A stretch of 64,000 bases of DNA. Source: Sodalis endosymbiont of Henestaris halophilus. GTDB lineage: Bacteria; Pseudomonadota; Gammaproteobacteria; Enterobacterales; Enterobacteriaceae. The notes under the pieces are model-generated. The model had not been told where the DNA came from and did not search any database. It saw only the letters and a list, made by a program, of their open reading frames with translations. The stretch's first letter is position 1, and every line of letters starts with the position of its first letter. The stretch covers positions 1,054,001 through 1,118,000 of the forward strand of contig NZ_LT897836.1 of NCBI RefSeq assembly GCF_900161835.1. The letters are read 5' to 3'. Below, one piece after another: positions 12,490 to 23,160 of this stretch. Position numbers and translations under genes: made by a program.

Positions 12490-12770
12490 CTTATTTAATT
12501 TCAGATTATTATGCGCGAATTACTTCTTAATAATATCGAAATCTCGCTTTCAGATATTATTAAAACTTCCTTGTTATCTATTATTTAAAATTTAACGCCA
12601 TATATCTACGATTAAAAATCGTATTGTCGCCAACTTTAACATATAATGCTTTCACTTAGCCTACTTCACCGTAAGTAACTTGTGTGACCAACTTAAAATC
12701 GGTGAGAACAACTTATGCTCTCTTTGGCTTCAACATTACGCTCGTGGTCACTCCAAATGCATAAGCAGCC
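12490..12770 (-). pseudogene. groES: groES, dead co-chaperonin gene
   Basis: Directly upstream of the groEL remnant on the same strand, the frames give VEAKESIS, VKVGDNTIFN and IDNKEVLIISESEI, matching VETKSAGG, VKVGDIVIFN and IDNEEVLIMSESDI of GroES. Stops and frameshifts interrupt them. The order groES-groEL is the standard operon. Confidence 0.8.
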
Positions 12771-13336
12771 TACTAAAAATGACAAGGGAAATCCCAATTT
12801 AGACGATCATAAAAAATGATTGATGATGGGGATCCAATGCACCTAATTTTCTTGTATTGTTTATTGTTGCGGCGAGAGTATTTTAAAAAATCAATGAAAA
12901 TCAGCCACCAGTAGGAATTTAAATATTGTGAAACACTAAGATAATACTAAAATAGTAGCTCTTAAACACTATACTGTTGTTTTTCAGGTCAGCGAATAAT
13001 ACAGGCTAAAATATAGCCTGTAGATATTGCAAAATAACTTAACTACTAGCGGAAAAACATTATTTATTTTATTGAGCAAATAACAAACATATAGAAGTAA
13101 ATAAGAAGCAACCGATTAAAAACATTCTTACCTCTGGTCTATATGTTGCTGGCGCTGCGCACTTATAGTTACCATGATAACACAACTGCAATCTAGATCG
13201 ATACACAAAAATATACATAATTACATACTGCACAGTGACCAATATCACTTTACAAACTCCTGACGATTGTAACAAGGATGGTATTTAAAATGGACATATA
13301 TCACGCCTACCGTGATATGTAATTATAACATCTTAC
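12771..13336. other. Intergenic DNA between groES remnant and tyrA
   Basis: No gene is recognised; a 68-codon open frame at 13069-13275 on the minus strand has no clear relative and no good start signal. In E. coli pheA lies convergent to tyrA here, but no pheA remnant could be read. A 9-bp perfect stem with loop AAATA is at 13000-13022. Confidence 0.5.
13298..13318 (-). terminator. Possible tyrA terminator hairpin
   Basis: An 8-bp perfect stem ATATCACG/CGTGATAT with a 5-nt loop lies about 20 bp beyond the tyrA stop. On the minus strand it is followed by a short T-containing stretch rather than a clean T-run, so the call is weak. Confidence 0.4.
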
Positions 13337-14455
13337 TTACCGATTATCGTTAGCTTGATGCAATAACACGCGGCTTTTAGCAAGACAATCGGTAGTATAA
13401 TCGCCGAACCAGTGGCTGATTTGGTTAAACAGGGAGATAAACTTTTGCTTATCTCCCTGTTCTAGCAACGCTATTACTGAACTGCAATGATGGTGATAGC
13501 GTTTAATCAACGCTATATTTTCTCTGGAAGCCATAATAATATCAGCACATAATTGTGGATTTTGTGCAAATAAGCGACCAATTATTATTAGCTCTAGCCG
13601 ATAAATCGGTGAGGACAGCGCCAATAATTGCTCTAAGTTTATATTCTCCTTTGACAAATGCATGCCGTAAGAGAAAGTTGCGAAATGGCGCATCGCCTGG
13701 ATGAAGGACATGTTTTGATCGTGCTCGACAGCGCTACTTTGGTGCAATCGCGCGCCCCATATTTTTATCTGCTCTAAAAACCATTTATAGGCCTCAGGAA
13801 GACGTCCGTCACAGTAAACGACTACTTGTTTTGCCATACTGCTGATATCGGGACCAAATATAGGATGCAGACCGAGAACTGGTCCTTTATGCTCCGCTAA
13901 CATTGCTTTTAACGGCGCATTTTTTATGGACGACAAATCTACCAGAATGCAATCTTTCGGCAATGTTGGCAATTGTTTTATGATTGACACGGTTAAATAA
14001 ATAGGTACGCTTATAATGACCATTCCCGCATCAACCAGCAATGCAGTGGCTTGCGGCCAGTCTTCCTTTTCCAGAACGCGGACCTGATATCCAGACAGCC
14101 TCAGCATTTTTTTAAACAGACGCCCCATTTGTCCCCGGCCGCCAATGATCACCACTGGGCGCAGTTTCGGACATAGTGTTTTAAACCCTTTGTTATTTTC
14201 GCTTGCGTATGACTCTCGCATCAGTCGTCGCAAAATATCTTCTATCAAATCTGGTGGAACTCCTAATGCAGAGGCTTCTCGACGGCGTGAAGTTAGCATC
14301 TCCTCTTCACGATCGGGGTTATAAATGGGCACGCCATAGCAGCTTTTTACTTCTCCGACCTTGGCAATTAACGACAAGCGCTTAGCCAGCAAGTTTAGCA
14401 ATGCTTTGTCTACATCATCGATCTTGCCTCGTAGGAGGCTAAGTTCTGCTACCAT
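13337..14455 (-). CDS. tyrA: Chorismate mutase / prephenate dehydrogenase
   Basis: A two-domain enzyme of tyrosine synthesis: the N-terminal 90 residues convert chorismate to prephenate, and the rest oxidises prephenate to 4-hydroxyphenylpyruvate with NAD. It has 372 residues, one fewer than E. coli. The mutase helix ([11 protein letters not shown]) is at the N-terminus; the nucleotide-binding loop GGRGQMG is at about 105-111; the catalytic histidines correspond to H197 (GLHPIFGPD) and H257 (MRHFATF). The ATG at 14455 overlaps the end of aroF by 7 bp, so the two are translationally coupled. The pair is away from its E. coli neighbours raiA and pheA, so a rearrangement moved it. Confidence 0.96.
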   Translation of the reverse strand: MVAELSLLRGKIDDVDKALLNLLAKRLSLIAKVGEVKSCYGVPIYNPDREEEMLTSRRREASALGVPPDLIEDILRRLMRESYASENNKGFKTLCPKLRPVVIIGGRGQMGRLFKKMLRLSGYQVRVLEKEDWPQATALLVDAGMVIISVPIYLTVSIIKQLPTLPKDCILVDLSSIKNAPLKAMLAEHKGPVLGLHPIFGPDISSMAKQVVVYCDGRLPEAYKWFLEQIKIWGARLHQSSAVEHDQNMSFIQAMRHFATFSYGMHLSKENINLEQLLALSSPIYRLELIIIGRLFAQNPQLCADIIMASRENIALIKRYHHHCSSVIALLEQGDKQKFISLFNQISHWFGDYTTDCLAKSRVLLHQANDNR

Positions 14456-15531
14456 AACGCGACCCCCCTTACAGCTGGCAGTACCGATCGCAATTCGCTG
14501 TGCAATTGTCGTAATAGGCTATCTGTGCTTTCCCAGCTAATACAGGCGTCAGTCACTGATACGCCGTAGCGCATTTCTTCTCGCGATAATTCGGCAGATT
14601 GATTACCAGCATGAATATAGCTTTCTAGCATTAAACCAATAATAGAACGATTACCGGCTTTAATTTGTGCCAGCACCGACTGTGCCACCTCTGGCTGACG
14701 TAGATAGTTTTTGTTGGAATTACCATGGCTGCAATCGATCATCAACGCCGCCCAAAGTCCAGCCTCCGCCATTTTTTTCTCGCAGTCAGTAATATCTTTG
14801 GGGTGATAATTAGGTTGTTTGCCACCACGTAGGATCACGTGACTGTCAGGATTACCGTTTGTCTGAATCAGGCAGACCTGCCCTGCCTGATTGATACCCA
14901 TAAAACGGTGGGCTTCGGAAGCTGCGCGCATCGCATTAATAGCGGGCGCCAAACTACCGTCGGTACTGTTTTTAAAACCTACAGGCATGGACAAGCCCGA
15001 TGCTATTTCTCTGTGGATCTGGGATTCAGTCGTGCGTGCACCAATAGCTGACCAGCTGAAGAGATCGCCAAGGTATTGCGGACTATTAGGATCTAGTGCT
15101 TCCATTGCTAAAGGGAGCCCTATGTTTACGAGTTCCAGCAACAAACGACGGGCAATTTGTAACCCAGCACCCACATCAAAAGAATTATTCATGTAAGGAT
15201 CATTAATCAGTCCTTTCCAGCCAACTGTGGTACGAGGTTTTTCAAAATAAACACGCATAACTATATATAGTTGATCGCTTAATTCAATAGATATGGCTTG
15301 CAGACGATGTGCATAGTCAAGGGCAGCCTCGACATCATGAATAGAACACGGCCCACAGATTACTAACAGTCGCGGATCGCGACCGTGGATGATGTCTGCA
15401 ATGGTGCACCGCGAGTCACGTATCACGCACTGTTCAGACTCACTTAAAGGAAATTTACGTTTTAATTCTTCAGGTGTAATTATTACCTGTGTATGATTGG
15501 TATCAATATTGTTAAACGCGTATTTTTGCAT
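14449..15531 (-). CDS. aroF: DAHP synthase, tyrosine-sensitive type
   Basis: Condenses phosphoenolpyruvate and erythrose 4-phosphate, the first step of the shikimate pathway. The 360-residue chain resembles AroF more than AroG or AroH in its N-terminus (MQKYAFNN) and in its operon with tyrA. Conserved blocks include [43 protein letters not shown] and [11 protein letters not shown], which carry the substrate and metal ligands. The ATG at 15531 follows TAGGATT at a fair distance. Keeping aroF-tyrA suggests that tyrosine supply still matters, perhaps for the host. No convincing TyrR operator was found upstream, so feedback at the promoter may be gone. Confidence 0.95.
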   Translation of the reverse strand: MQKYAFNNIDTNHTQVIITPEELKRKFPLSESEQCVIRDSRCTIADIIHGRDPRLLVICGPCSIHDVEAALDYAHRLQAISIELSDQLYIVMRVYFEKPRTTVGWKGLINDPYMNNSFDVGAGLQIARRLLLELVNIGLPLAMEALDPNSPQYLGDLFSWSAIGARTTESQIHREIASGLSMPVGFKNSTDGSLAPAINAMRAASEAHRFMGINQAGQVCLIQTNGNPDSHVILRGGKQPNYHPKDITDCEKKMAEAGLWAALMIDCSHGNSNKNYLRQPEVAQSVLAQIKAGNRSIIGLMLESYIHAGNQSAELSREEMRYGVSVTDACISWESTDSLLRQLHSELRSVLPAVRGVALW

Positions 15532-18274
15532 AATACTAATCCTAATTTTAGGAGGTGCTAGTAAGGCCTTACATTAAATCAAACTTTTACTACTTAAGAT
15601 CATCATCTTTATTAAGTATAGCAGAGATACCTTAGCTAATAATTGCAAAATTTTCAATCCAAGATTATAAACAATTTATTAATGATTGGATTTTAAATCT
15701 CGTCGACATACTAGACAAGTATTCCACTTAAAGAAAGGCTATGTCAGGAGACAAAGCATTATCTGAAAACACGCAATATAGTAAGTTTTTACACAATTAT
15801 CTACAAAATTTAAATTAGTTGCCCGGGGTGTGTAAAATACCGACTACAATCTATGTTATAGAATAAATGATACTTAACTTTCATTTTATAACTTACTGGT
15901 TTTACGAATAAATGTAGAAAACACCTAAGTGGCTTTGATTTGCTCATCTAGACGCAAGATCCTTACTTAGTAGGGATTAATTTATGTAATTACTAAATGA
16001 GTTACTCACTATTGATTAACTTAATAAAGAAAAATGTTTTATTTCCTAGCGTTTATTATTTGCTGGTGTGCTGGCTATAACTACAGAGAAAACAATTTGT
16101 TACCATTACACTATAGCTTAATGATAAATGGTATCAGGTTAATTATAACGATGCTATGTTAAGTAACTTATTATGCAAAATAAAAAAATGTAGGCCTACA
16201 TGGCATGGCGCCTCATAGGCTGATCATGAAGACTATTTGTTATGCTGAATATTTCAGATAAAACGCATTTTATCTATCTACAACGTTTACGTGTTTGGGA
16301 AAAGCTGTAATTTTTGGTTAGTTATAATATCAGTTCCTACATCAAGTAATTGCGATAATAATGACAATATGGAAGTGGATTGTGTTAGCTGTTAACGTGC
16401 AATGACTTAGCACTAGACTAGCTTCACAATCCAAACTATTTTAGTTCATCATGCGATATTATAGGTGCTTAGACTTGATAGTATCGTTTGCAGAGTCAAC
16501 TAAGACTTCTTATACTTATAAGAAGTAATCTTATAATAAGAACGTCTTCTTATGCTAGAATTACATAGTATACTAGTTATAGAACATACAAATTAATAAT
16601 TTGTGTTACAATCATGATACTCGTGGTTTACTAAGTTATTTAATATTCATCAATATTATTTATTTAATTAATTTAAGTATTATATTAAACTCGTTAATAT
16701 ATTATAAATTTCAATAAAATTACTGATATTGAGATAATTGTTAATTATGCATTATCTATTTATTTATGAAATCACTCATGATTATTCGCTTGTAAAGAAA
16801 ATTAAAACTATAGTTTTTGAAACTACCATTAATTTATAAGAGTTTGCTTTTAGTAAACTCCAAGTGCATTTGTCTTAAAATATATAATGCAGAGTAAAAT
16901 AGTTTTACTGCTTGAAATATCGATTACATTGTTTAGATAAATATATTTAATAAATTTATTATATTTATTTATATTAAAATGACATTTTATTTATTATTAA
17001 ATATCATTTATTGTACTACTAGTGCAATTATCAAGAATGGCTTGTTTAAATATTATAAATTATTTTTATCAACTAATTCATTTACAATGCTCATTAATTA
17101 ATATGATTTTCATCTAAATAATCTACCTGTCAGGTTCAGATACCTATTTCATAATCAAAATTACTATCTTTTATTTACAAGATCATGTAAAACATTTTGT
17201 CATGATAAGACGCTATTCAAATTAGTAGGTAAGCAAATGCATAGAATATTTTCTTAGCGTAATGCCGTATTTATTTTTTGCTTTTAGTTTATTACTAAGC
17301 AGTGATAAGAACATGACGCGTGGTAAGAAATATTATTTATTACCATGTTATTGACGTTATATGACGTGTAATAGAGGCAAGCATGAAATAGGGTATAGAT
17401 AATTTTAAGAATGGTAATGCTTTATTTATTAATGCTGTATCAATACTTTGTTTTTACTCTGTTTATTTTACTATAATCTATTGTGAGTATTTTACTGCGC
17501 AACCAAGATGTCAGGAATAGTATTTGCTAAATTTTACAATTTTTATGAACTTTGATCTATTCTAAAAAAATAACGTTTGTTAGTAATTTTCTTAATTAAG
17601 CTAGCAATGACCGTAATCATTTATGTTTGGTTAAACAAAAATATTTGATATATCTACAAGTATTTTAGCAAACTTTAAAATTAAACGTTAAAACATAATG
17701 TTTAAGCGCATTTTACGATGGCTTTTATGACGCATTATGCGTGTACTAAAAATCAGTGATGTTATTAATAATTATATATTTTGTTTCCATTTTAGCGAAA
17801 AAATGTTCAAATAATTTTGCTGATTTTCTCATAAAATAGATATAATTTTCAATGCGTTATTTACATACAGAGTAAATAATTAATTACATATTAATTACTG
17901 TTCCAAGTAGAACTTACTAGATACATTTTAGATTTATTTGATATACCTGATCAGGTATATCCTTGCTATGTAGAGCACAATAAGCAGAAAAAAGTAACAA
18001 AAAGCTCATCGCTAAATAATTTATTTTCATAATTTCACGATTTATTACTTATAAAATACAATTTATAATGCAGTTATTTAGCAACCGATGATCAATGCAC
18101 AGTTTGCACTAATATATCTAATATTTATAGCGATAAATATAAATTACCTGAGGAAAAATAACTGCATCTTAAACACAACTAACGAGTTATAGCAGTAAGT
18201 CAGGAAACTTCGTATAGAGATTAAGTTATTTAAAATAATTAATACATAACAATATCTAAATTGTAGGACCCGAG
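15532..18274. other. 2.7-kb very AT-rich desert
   Basis: No gene or recognisable remnant was found on either strand. By synteny with the hfl operon, yjeT and purA would follow hflC, but nothing of them can be read. It contains two clear palindromes (16505-16526 and 17940-17961) and many A/T runs. It is visibly poorer in G and C than the decayed genes elsewhere, suggesting an older loss. Confidence 0.7.
17940..17961. repeat. Perfect 22-bp palindrome with core TACCTGATCAGGTA
   Basis: The left half GATATACCTGA is exactly complementary to the right half with no spacer. A related dyad with the same TACCTGA/TCAGGTA core lies at 35268-35295. Confidence 0.85.
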
Positions 18275-19324
18275 TTATCGAGCCCTTATTGAATGTGTGC
18301 GACTCCCGTTAGGGTCGGTGTCGGCACACAATATTTTTGGCGATTTCATAAATCGGAAGAAATCGCTTTCCGGACTCAGCACCATTACATCATTTTTGCT
18401 GTTAAAACTATTTTCATACGCGCGCAGACTACGTATAAAAGCGTAAAATGCGGGATCTTCGCTGAACGCCTCAGCATACAGTTTGGCGGTTGACGCATCT
18501 GCTTCACCACGGATAATTAGCGCCTGCTTTTTTGCTTCGGCCAGCGTGCGGGTTACTTTGTAATCTGCAGTAGCACGCAATTTTTCTGCCTCCTCCTGTC
18601 CCTGTGAGCGGTGACGACGAGCGACAGCTTCGCGCTCCGCGCGCATACGTTGATAAATAGCATCAGATACTTCCGTTGGAAGATTAATCTGCTTAATACG
18701 TACATCCACAACTTCAATTCCGAGCGCCGTCATACTGTTTGGATTCACTGCCGGCTGTGTGCCGTTTGTTTCACTCTCTACCCGTGCAGCCGCGGAAGCA
18801 ATAGCATTATCTGCCGCGGTAAGATGCATCTCTTCATCATCACCAGATGTCCCGTTATTAAGTGCCTCGCGCACGTCTGTCATCAGACGGTTGCGAGAAT
18901 CGGTAACTATCTCTTTAACATCCAGCCGGCCAAGTTCTGATCGTAAACGGTCAGAAAACTTTCGTTTTAGCAATACTTCCGCTTGCGATACATCGCCGCC
19001 GCCGGTCGCCAGATAATAACGACTGAAATCACTGATGCGCCATTGAATATACGAGTCGACGATCAGATCTTTTTTCTCCATGGTCACAAAGCGATCTGCT
19101 TGGTTTTCCATGGTCTGAATGCGTGCATCAAGATTCTTAACTGTTTCCATAAACGGTATTTTTGTATGTAAACCTGGATTATAAACTAACGGTTTGTTGT
19201 CGCTATCGCGCAATACCTTACCAAAACATAAGACGATGCCGCGCTGACCTTCCTGCACTACAAACAGCGATGTAGACAGTACCATTAGCAATATTACCAT
19301 AATAAGCATTAAAAGCTTACGCAT
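18275..19324 (-). CDS. hflC: FtsH modulator HflC
   Basis: An SPFH/prohibitin-family protein that forms a membrane complex with HflK around the FtsH protease and limits its access to membrane substrates. The start at 19324 (MRKLLMLIM) has AGGAGAG 8 bases upstream; the TTG at 19327 is rejected. The 349 residues comprise an N-terminal membrane anchor (about 3-21), the SPFH domain (GLHTKIPFMETVKNLDARIQ region) and a coiled coil rich in RAERE/EAEKLRATA. The C-terminus ends in a tail unlike and longer than the E. coli protein (334 residues), probably a read-through into former non-coding DNA. It follows hflK by 31 bp. Confidence 0.95.
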   Translation of the reverse strand: MRKLLMLIMVILLMVLSTSLFVVQEGQRGIVLCFGKVLRDSDNKPLVYNPGLHTKIPFMETVKNLDARIQTMENQADRFVTMEKKDLIVDSYIQWRISDFSRYYLATGGGDVSQAEVLLKRKFSDRLRSELGRLDVKEIVTDSRNRLMTDVREALNNGTSGDDEEMHLTAADNAIASAAARVESETNGTQPAVNPNSMTALGIEVVDVRIKQINLPTEVSDAIYQRMRAEREAVARRHRSQGQEEAEKLRATADYKVTRTLAEAKKQALIIRGEADASTAKLYAEAFSEDPAFYAFIRSLRAYENSFNSKNDVMVLSPESDFFRFMKSPKILCADTDPNGSRTHSIRAR

Positions 19325-19355
19325 CAATTACTCTCTCCTTTTGTGCGTATTAGAG

Positions 19356-20585
19356 TCAGTTACGCTGTGCATTAGCGCGTCGCTGATCCATGAGTGTTCT
19401 GCTGTTGTCATTACCGGCTGCAATAGGTGTCGGTGAAACTTCGGTCGATCCACCGGTAGGCAACCGCAATAGGTTTAGTGCATCGATATCCGAGCGATTT
19501 TGGCTTGTGCTGGCCGTAGGGGTGTGTAATAGCTTGTCCAGAGGTAACACAATAATATTATTATTGCCTTTATCGTTGACTAGAATTTTGCTAGTTTTGC
19601 TTAAAATACGTTCCATTACGTCGATATACAGACGTTCGCGGGTAATTTGCGGGGCCGCTTTATATTCCGGCAATACCTTGGCGAAACGCTGCACTTCCCC
19701 CTGCGCTTCTAGCACGGTACGGGCTTTATAAGCACGTCCCTCTTCCAGAATGCGTTGCGCTTGACCGTTAGCACGAGGCTGCACTTCATTAGAATATGCT
19801 TCGGCTTCGCGAATATATTGTTGTTCGTTTTCGCGCGCAGCAATTGCATCATCAAAAGCTGCTTTCACTTCTTCCGGAGGCCTAGCTGCCTGAAAGTTGA
19901 CGTCTAACAGGGTGATCCCCATATCATAAGGCTGAATAGTTTCTTCCAGCACACGCTGAGTATCGCTGCGCACGACAGTGCGTCCTTCGGTCAGGATGCG
20001 ATCCATAGTGTATTTACCAATAACGCCACGCAGCGCGCTATCGGTAGCTTGACGTAGGCTGTCGTTAGCGTTCGTAACGCTAAACAAATATCGTTCTGGG
20101 TCGGTCACGCGATACTGCACGTTCATTTCGACACGTACTACGTTCTCATCGGTGGTTAACATAACTCCTGAAGCTGCAAGCTCCCGTACTGACTCGACGT
20201 TAACTGCAGTCACTACATCAATGAAAGTAGGCTTCCAGTTCAGGCCAGGCTGAACTAGATGATCAAATTCGCCAAAACGCAGCACTACGCCTCGCTCTGC
20301 TTCTTTAATCGTATAGAAGCCGCTGCTCGCCCAGATAATTATAACAGCCGCAATAACCAAGCAGATATAACGGCTGCTTCTGTCTGGTGCAAACATTCCG
20401 GTAACACCACCTTTATTGCTGAACCCGCTGAATTTGCGATAGATGTTTCGGAACATATCATCTAGATTGGGCGGTCCTTGTTCATGTTCGCCTTTATTGT
20501 TATTCTTGCCATAATTGCCATTATTATTGTTACTTCCCCATGGGTCGCGGCTATTTTCGTTATTACCTGACTGATTACACGTCAT
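19356..20585 (-). CDS. hflK: FtsH modulator HflK
   Basis: Partner of HflC in the periplasmic-side complex that holds FtsH. It has 409 residues (E. coli about 419). A glycine- and asparagine-rich N-terminal cytoplasmic part is followed by one membrane segment (about 75-93), the SPFH domain beginning SGFYTIKEAERGVVLRFG, and a C-terminal coiled coil ending in MDQRRANAQRN, as in E. coli. The gene directly upstream, hflX, and the one before that, hfq, are dead, so hflK needs a promoter within the remnant or read-through from miaA. Confidence 0.96.
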   Translation of the reverse strand: MTCNQSGNNENSRDPWGSNNNNGNYGKNNNKGEHEQGPPNLDDMFRNIYRKFSGFSNKGGVTGMFAPDRSSRYICLVIAAVIIIWASSGFYTIKEAERGVVLRFGEFDHLVQPGLNWKPTFIDVVTAVNVESVRELAASGVMLTTDENVVRVEMNVQYRVTDPERYLFSVTNANDSLRQATDSALRGVIGKYTMDRILTEGRTVVRSDTQRVLEETIQPYDMGITLLDVNFQAARPPEEVKAAFDDAIAARENEQQYIREAEAYSNEVQPRANGQAQRILEEGRAYKARTVLEAQGEVQRFAKVLPEYKAAPQITRERLYIDVMERILSKTSKILVNDKGNNNIIVLPLDKLLHTPTASTSQNRSDIDALNLLRLPTGGSTEVSPTPIAAGNDNSRTLMDQRRANAQRN

Positions 20586-20649
20586 GTTTGCTCCATTTTA
20601 CTTTAACTTATTATTATTTAAGCTTGAATTCCTCAAGGACGGTCAGGCA

Positions 20650-21780
20650 TGTTCGTCGAACAACACCCTTTTCTGATTACATAAACGATGTTTGTCGATA
20701 CTCAACAATGCTAATAACATTGCCATGCTTAGCAATTTCCTTCAGTTTACGCTTTTTATTGTATGTTCTGCAGCCGTTAAAAAACGGCGGCGTAACCCGC
20801 CCCCGGTCTCAAGAGCAAACCAAGCGATCTCATGGGCGCATGATTTTTCCTTTCAGGTGCTAGATAAGGTGTATTCATCAATAGAATATGCCCAATCGTT
20901 GTTGTGGGAAAAAGGCCACCCCGGCTGGATAATTTTTCTTTATCAAGATCGAAGAGGGGAGGGATTAAAATTGCCAAGTTGAGGCTTTTATCTATGACCA
21001 ACAGGTTTAAAATATTATTATCTCCGATCTCAACGAGCACCTCACCCACATCATGAATATAATTACTAATAAATGTGTCGGCAGCTTCTCTAATATGTAT
21101 CTATAGGTGTATATGGTTGCAGGTTATTTTACCACGGTTTCTAAAAATGGCGTTTAAAGTACGCCACTAAGTACTGGAACAGGTAGCATATAAATTATAC
21201 TGTATCTACCAAATAGGCACCACTCACACGTCACCAAATTTTAATCCGGAAGCCTCGGAGAGGGAAGTTAGGTGAAATAGCTTAGCAGTCAATAGATTTT
21301 GTCTTAGACCATCTAACCGCTTGTATATATACTAGAAATCCTAGCAAGTTGACTCAATTGTGTGGATCATTTCTACCATGTATTTTACCGTTTTTTTTGG
21401 CGCTCATTCTGAGAAAATGTTAAGGATGACCCCCGTACGATCGATAATTCCACATTCTTACAGGAAGTTCAAAATTATGCCCTTAGGCTGGAAGATTAAG
21501 ACCTGATCGAACATTCACATAGACACGTTATTGATTTAAACTTTTTAATAATGTTTCGGAGCAAACACTCCCCTCCTCCTCCGAGGATAAAGAAGACAAA
21601 GCTTAAAATTTCAACAAATATATCATATCTTTGGTATTGCTAAACAATATAAATTAGAAAAGTATGCTGATTAGCATCATACAGAGGTTCAACAACCGTA
21701 CAATCTCTTATGTGTAGATATATCTCGAAGCTATAATTTAATCTTAACGTTAACAGCACGCTAAAACAGAGAGCTGTGGT
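20650..21780 (-). pseudogene. hflX: hflX, dead ribosome-splitting GTPase
   Basis: Several frames on the minus strand carry pieces of HflX in order: IIDRTGVILNIFSE (family VIDRTGLILDIFAQ) near 21440; then VDTV-FI, then YLVAYFKRHF (family [22 protein letters not shown]); and GEVLVEIGDNNILNLLVIDK near the 3' end (family NTVLEEIDAHEIPTLLVMNK). No P-loop survives. It lies between hfq and hflK as in E. coli. Confidence 0.82.
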
Positions 21781-21909
21781 CGACAGACAAGCGTCCTATT
21801 CAGCATTATCGCGTTTTTACTGCACTAGTTTTGCGAAGCAGGTATGTTACTCCTTGTTATATTATAATTAATGTGATTACAACAGCTAAGATTGTTATTA
21901 TGATGCAAT

Positions 21910-22111
21910 ATAATTAAGCACATAGGCACGACAGTGGAAACATTCTGTTTGTAAGCTATCTAGCTAACCTTGTTTTTAACAAAGTTACAAACTAATACAA
22001 AAATCCAATCTGTCCTTGTAGTTTTAATGCCATTAACTAAATAAAAACCGGAACTCGTTCTTGACGCAACAAGTTCAAGAATAAATATTGCAAAGATTAC
22101 CATTTCGCCAT
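21910..22111 (-). pseudogene. hfq: hfq, dead RNA chaperone gene
   Basis: From an intact ATG at 22111 the minus strand reads MAKW-stop-SLQYLFLNLLRQERVPVFI-stop, then LMALKLQGQIGFLY-stop-FVTLLKT, which follows Hfq ([48 protein letters not shown]) almost word for word. At least three stops and a small shift kill it. Hfq pairs small RNAs with mRNAs, so its loss means that this arm of regulation is gone unless another copy exists. Confidence 0.9.
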
Positions 22112-22218
22112 TTTTTCTCTCATGTGCTTTTTGTTTGTAACAGGAAGCACATGGCTATGAGTAAATAATTATTATAAAACTAGCGTTGAGCAATATAGAT
22201 TATACACAATCATTTAAC

Positions 22219-23160
22219 CTATGTATTGACAACTTGTAATACTCTCTCGAAAGATATGGTGGGATCATCACTATTAAGCCAATGAATATCCCGCCATCTT
22301 CGCAGCCAGGTTAGTTGACGCTTGGCAATCTGCCGAGTCGCGCAAACAACACGAAAAACCATGTCATCATAATTGGTTTCTCCGGCAAGGTATGACCACA
22401 TCTGGCGGTAACCGACGCAACGCATGGATGACATTTCCTGATTCAGATCGTCTCGGGCAAAGAGTGTAATCATCTCTTGCTCAAAACCGTCGGTCAACAT
22501 TTGATCAAAGCGTTGCGCAATACGCTGATGTAGCAATGCACGATCAAATGGCGCAATAGCGAATTGATGTACCTGATAAGTCAGTCTTTCACTAAATACT
22601 TTTGTCAATTGCGTTCTAGTGTGACCAGAAACAAAAAAAATTTCTAGTGCCCGCGACAATCTCTGCGTGTCATTGGGATGAATCCGATTTGCCGTCATCG
22701 GATCAAGCTTTTGTAATTGTCGATATAATTCTTGTTTCCCTACTGTTTTTGCTTTGCGTTCAATAAGAGTGCGCACCTCAGCACTTGCCGGGGGCAAGTG
22801 AGATAATCCTTCTAGGAGCACCTTAAAGTAGAACATGGTCCCGCCTACCAGCAACGGTATACGACCTGCCTTAGTAATTTTTGCCATTTCCTTAAGCGCA
22901 TCACGGCGGAACTGTGCCGCTGAATAAGACTCTACAGGATCTAAAATATCTATTAGCCGATGGGGTGCTATTGCTAACTTTTCGGCGCTGGGCTTAGCCG
23001 TACCAATATCCATACCGCGATAAATCATAGCGGAATCAACGCTAATAATCTCAACCGGCAGGTGTTGGCATAACGTCATTGCAAGCGTAGTCTTACCGGA
23101 TGCAGTTGGCCCCATAAGGAAGATGGCCTTAGAACAGATTGAGGATAGCAGCTTATTCAT
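22219..23160 (-). CDS. miaA: tRNA dimethylallyltransferase
   Basis: Adds the dimethylallyl group to A37 of tRNAs that read UNN codons, using DMAPP from the isoprenoid pathway that ispD and ispF in this window also serve. It has 313 residues (E. coli 316). The P-loop GPTASGKT is at about 17-24, followed by the catalytic aspartate region [19 protein letters not shown], and [15 protein letters not shown]; the C-terminal [12 protein letters not shown] and [16 protein letters not shown] blocks are also intact. The ATG overlaps the mutL stop by 8 bp, so it is coupled to mutL. A run of eight T lies within the gene (about 22633-22640). Confidence 0.97.
   Translation of the reverse strand: MNKLLSSICSKAIFLMGPTASGKTTLAMTLCQHLPVEIISVDSAMIYRGMDIGTAKPSAEKLAIAPHRLIDILDPVESYSAAQFRRDALKEMAKITKAGRIPLLVGGTMFYFKVLLEGLSHLPPASAEVRTLIERKAKTVGKQELYRQLQKLDPMTANRIHPNDTQRLSRALEIFFVSGHTRTQLTKVFSERLTYQVHQFAIAPFDRALLHQRIAQRFDQMLTDGFEQEMITLFARDDLNQEMSSMRCVGYRQMWSYLAGETNYDDMVFRVVCATRQIAKRQLTWLRRWRDIHWLNSDDPTISFERVLQVVNT

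Noticed and set aside
13069-13275. 68-codon minus-strand open frame with a hydrophobic C-terminus
   Set aside because: No recognisable family, no good start signal, and no neighbour that would support a small membrane protein.
15565-15600. TyrR-box-like sequence upstream of aroF
   Set aside because: The essential G and C spaced 14 bases apart are not both present.
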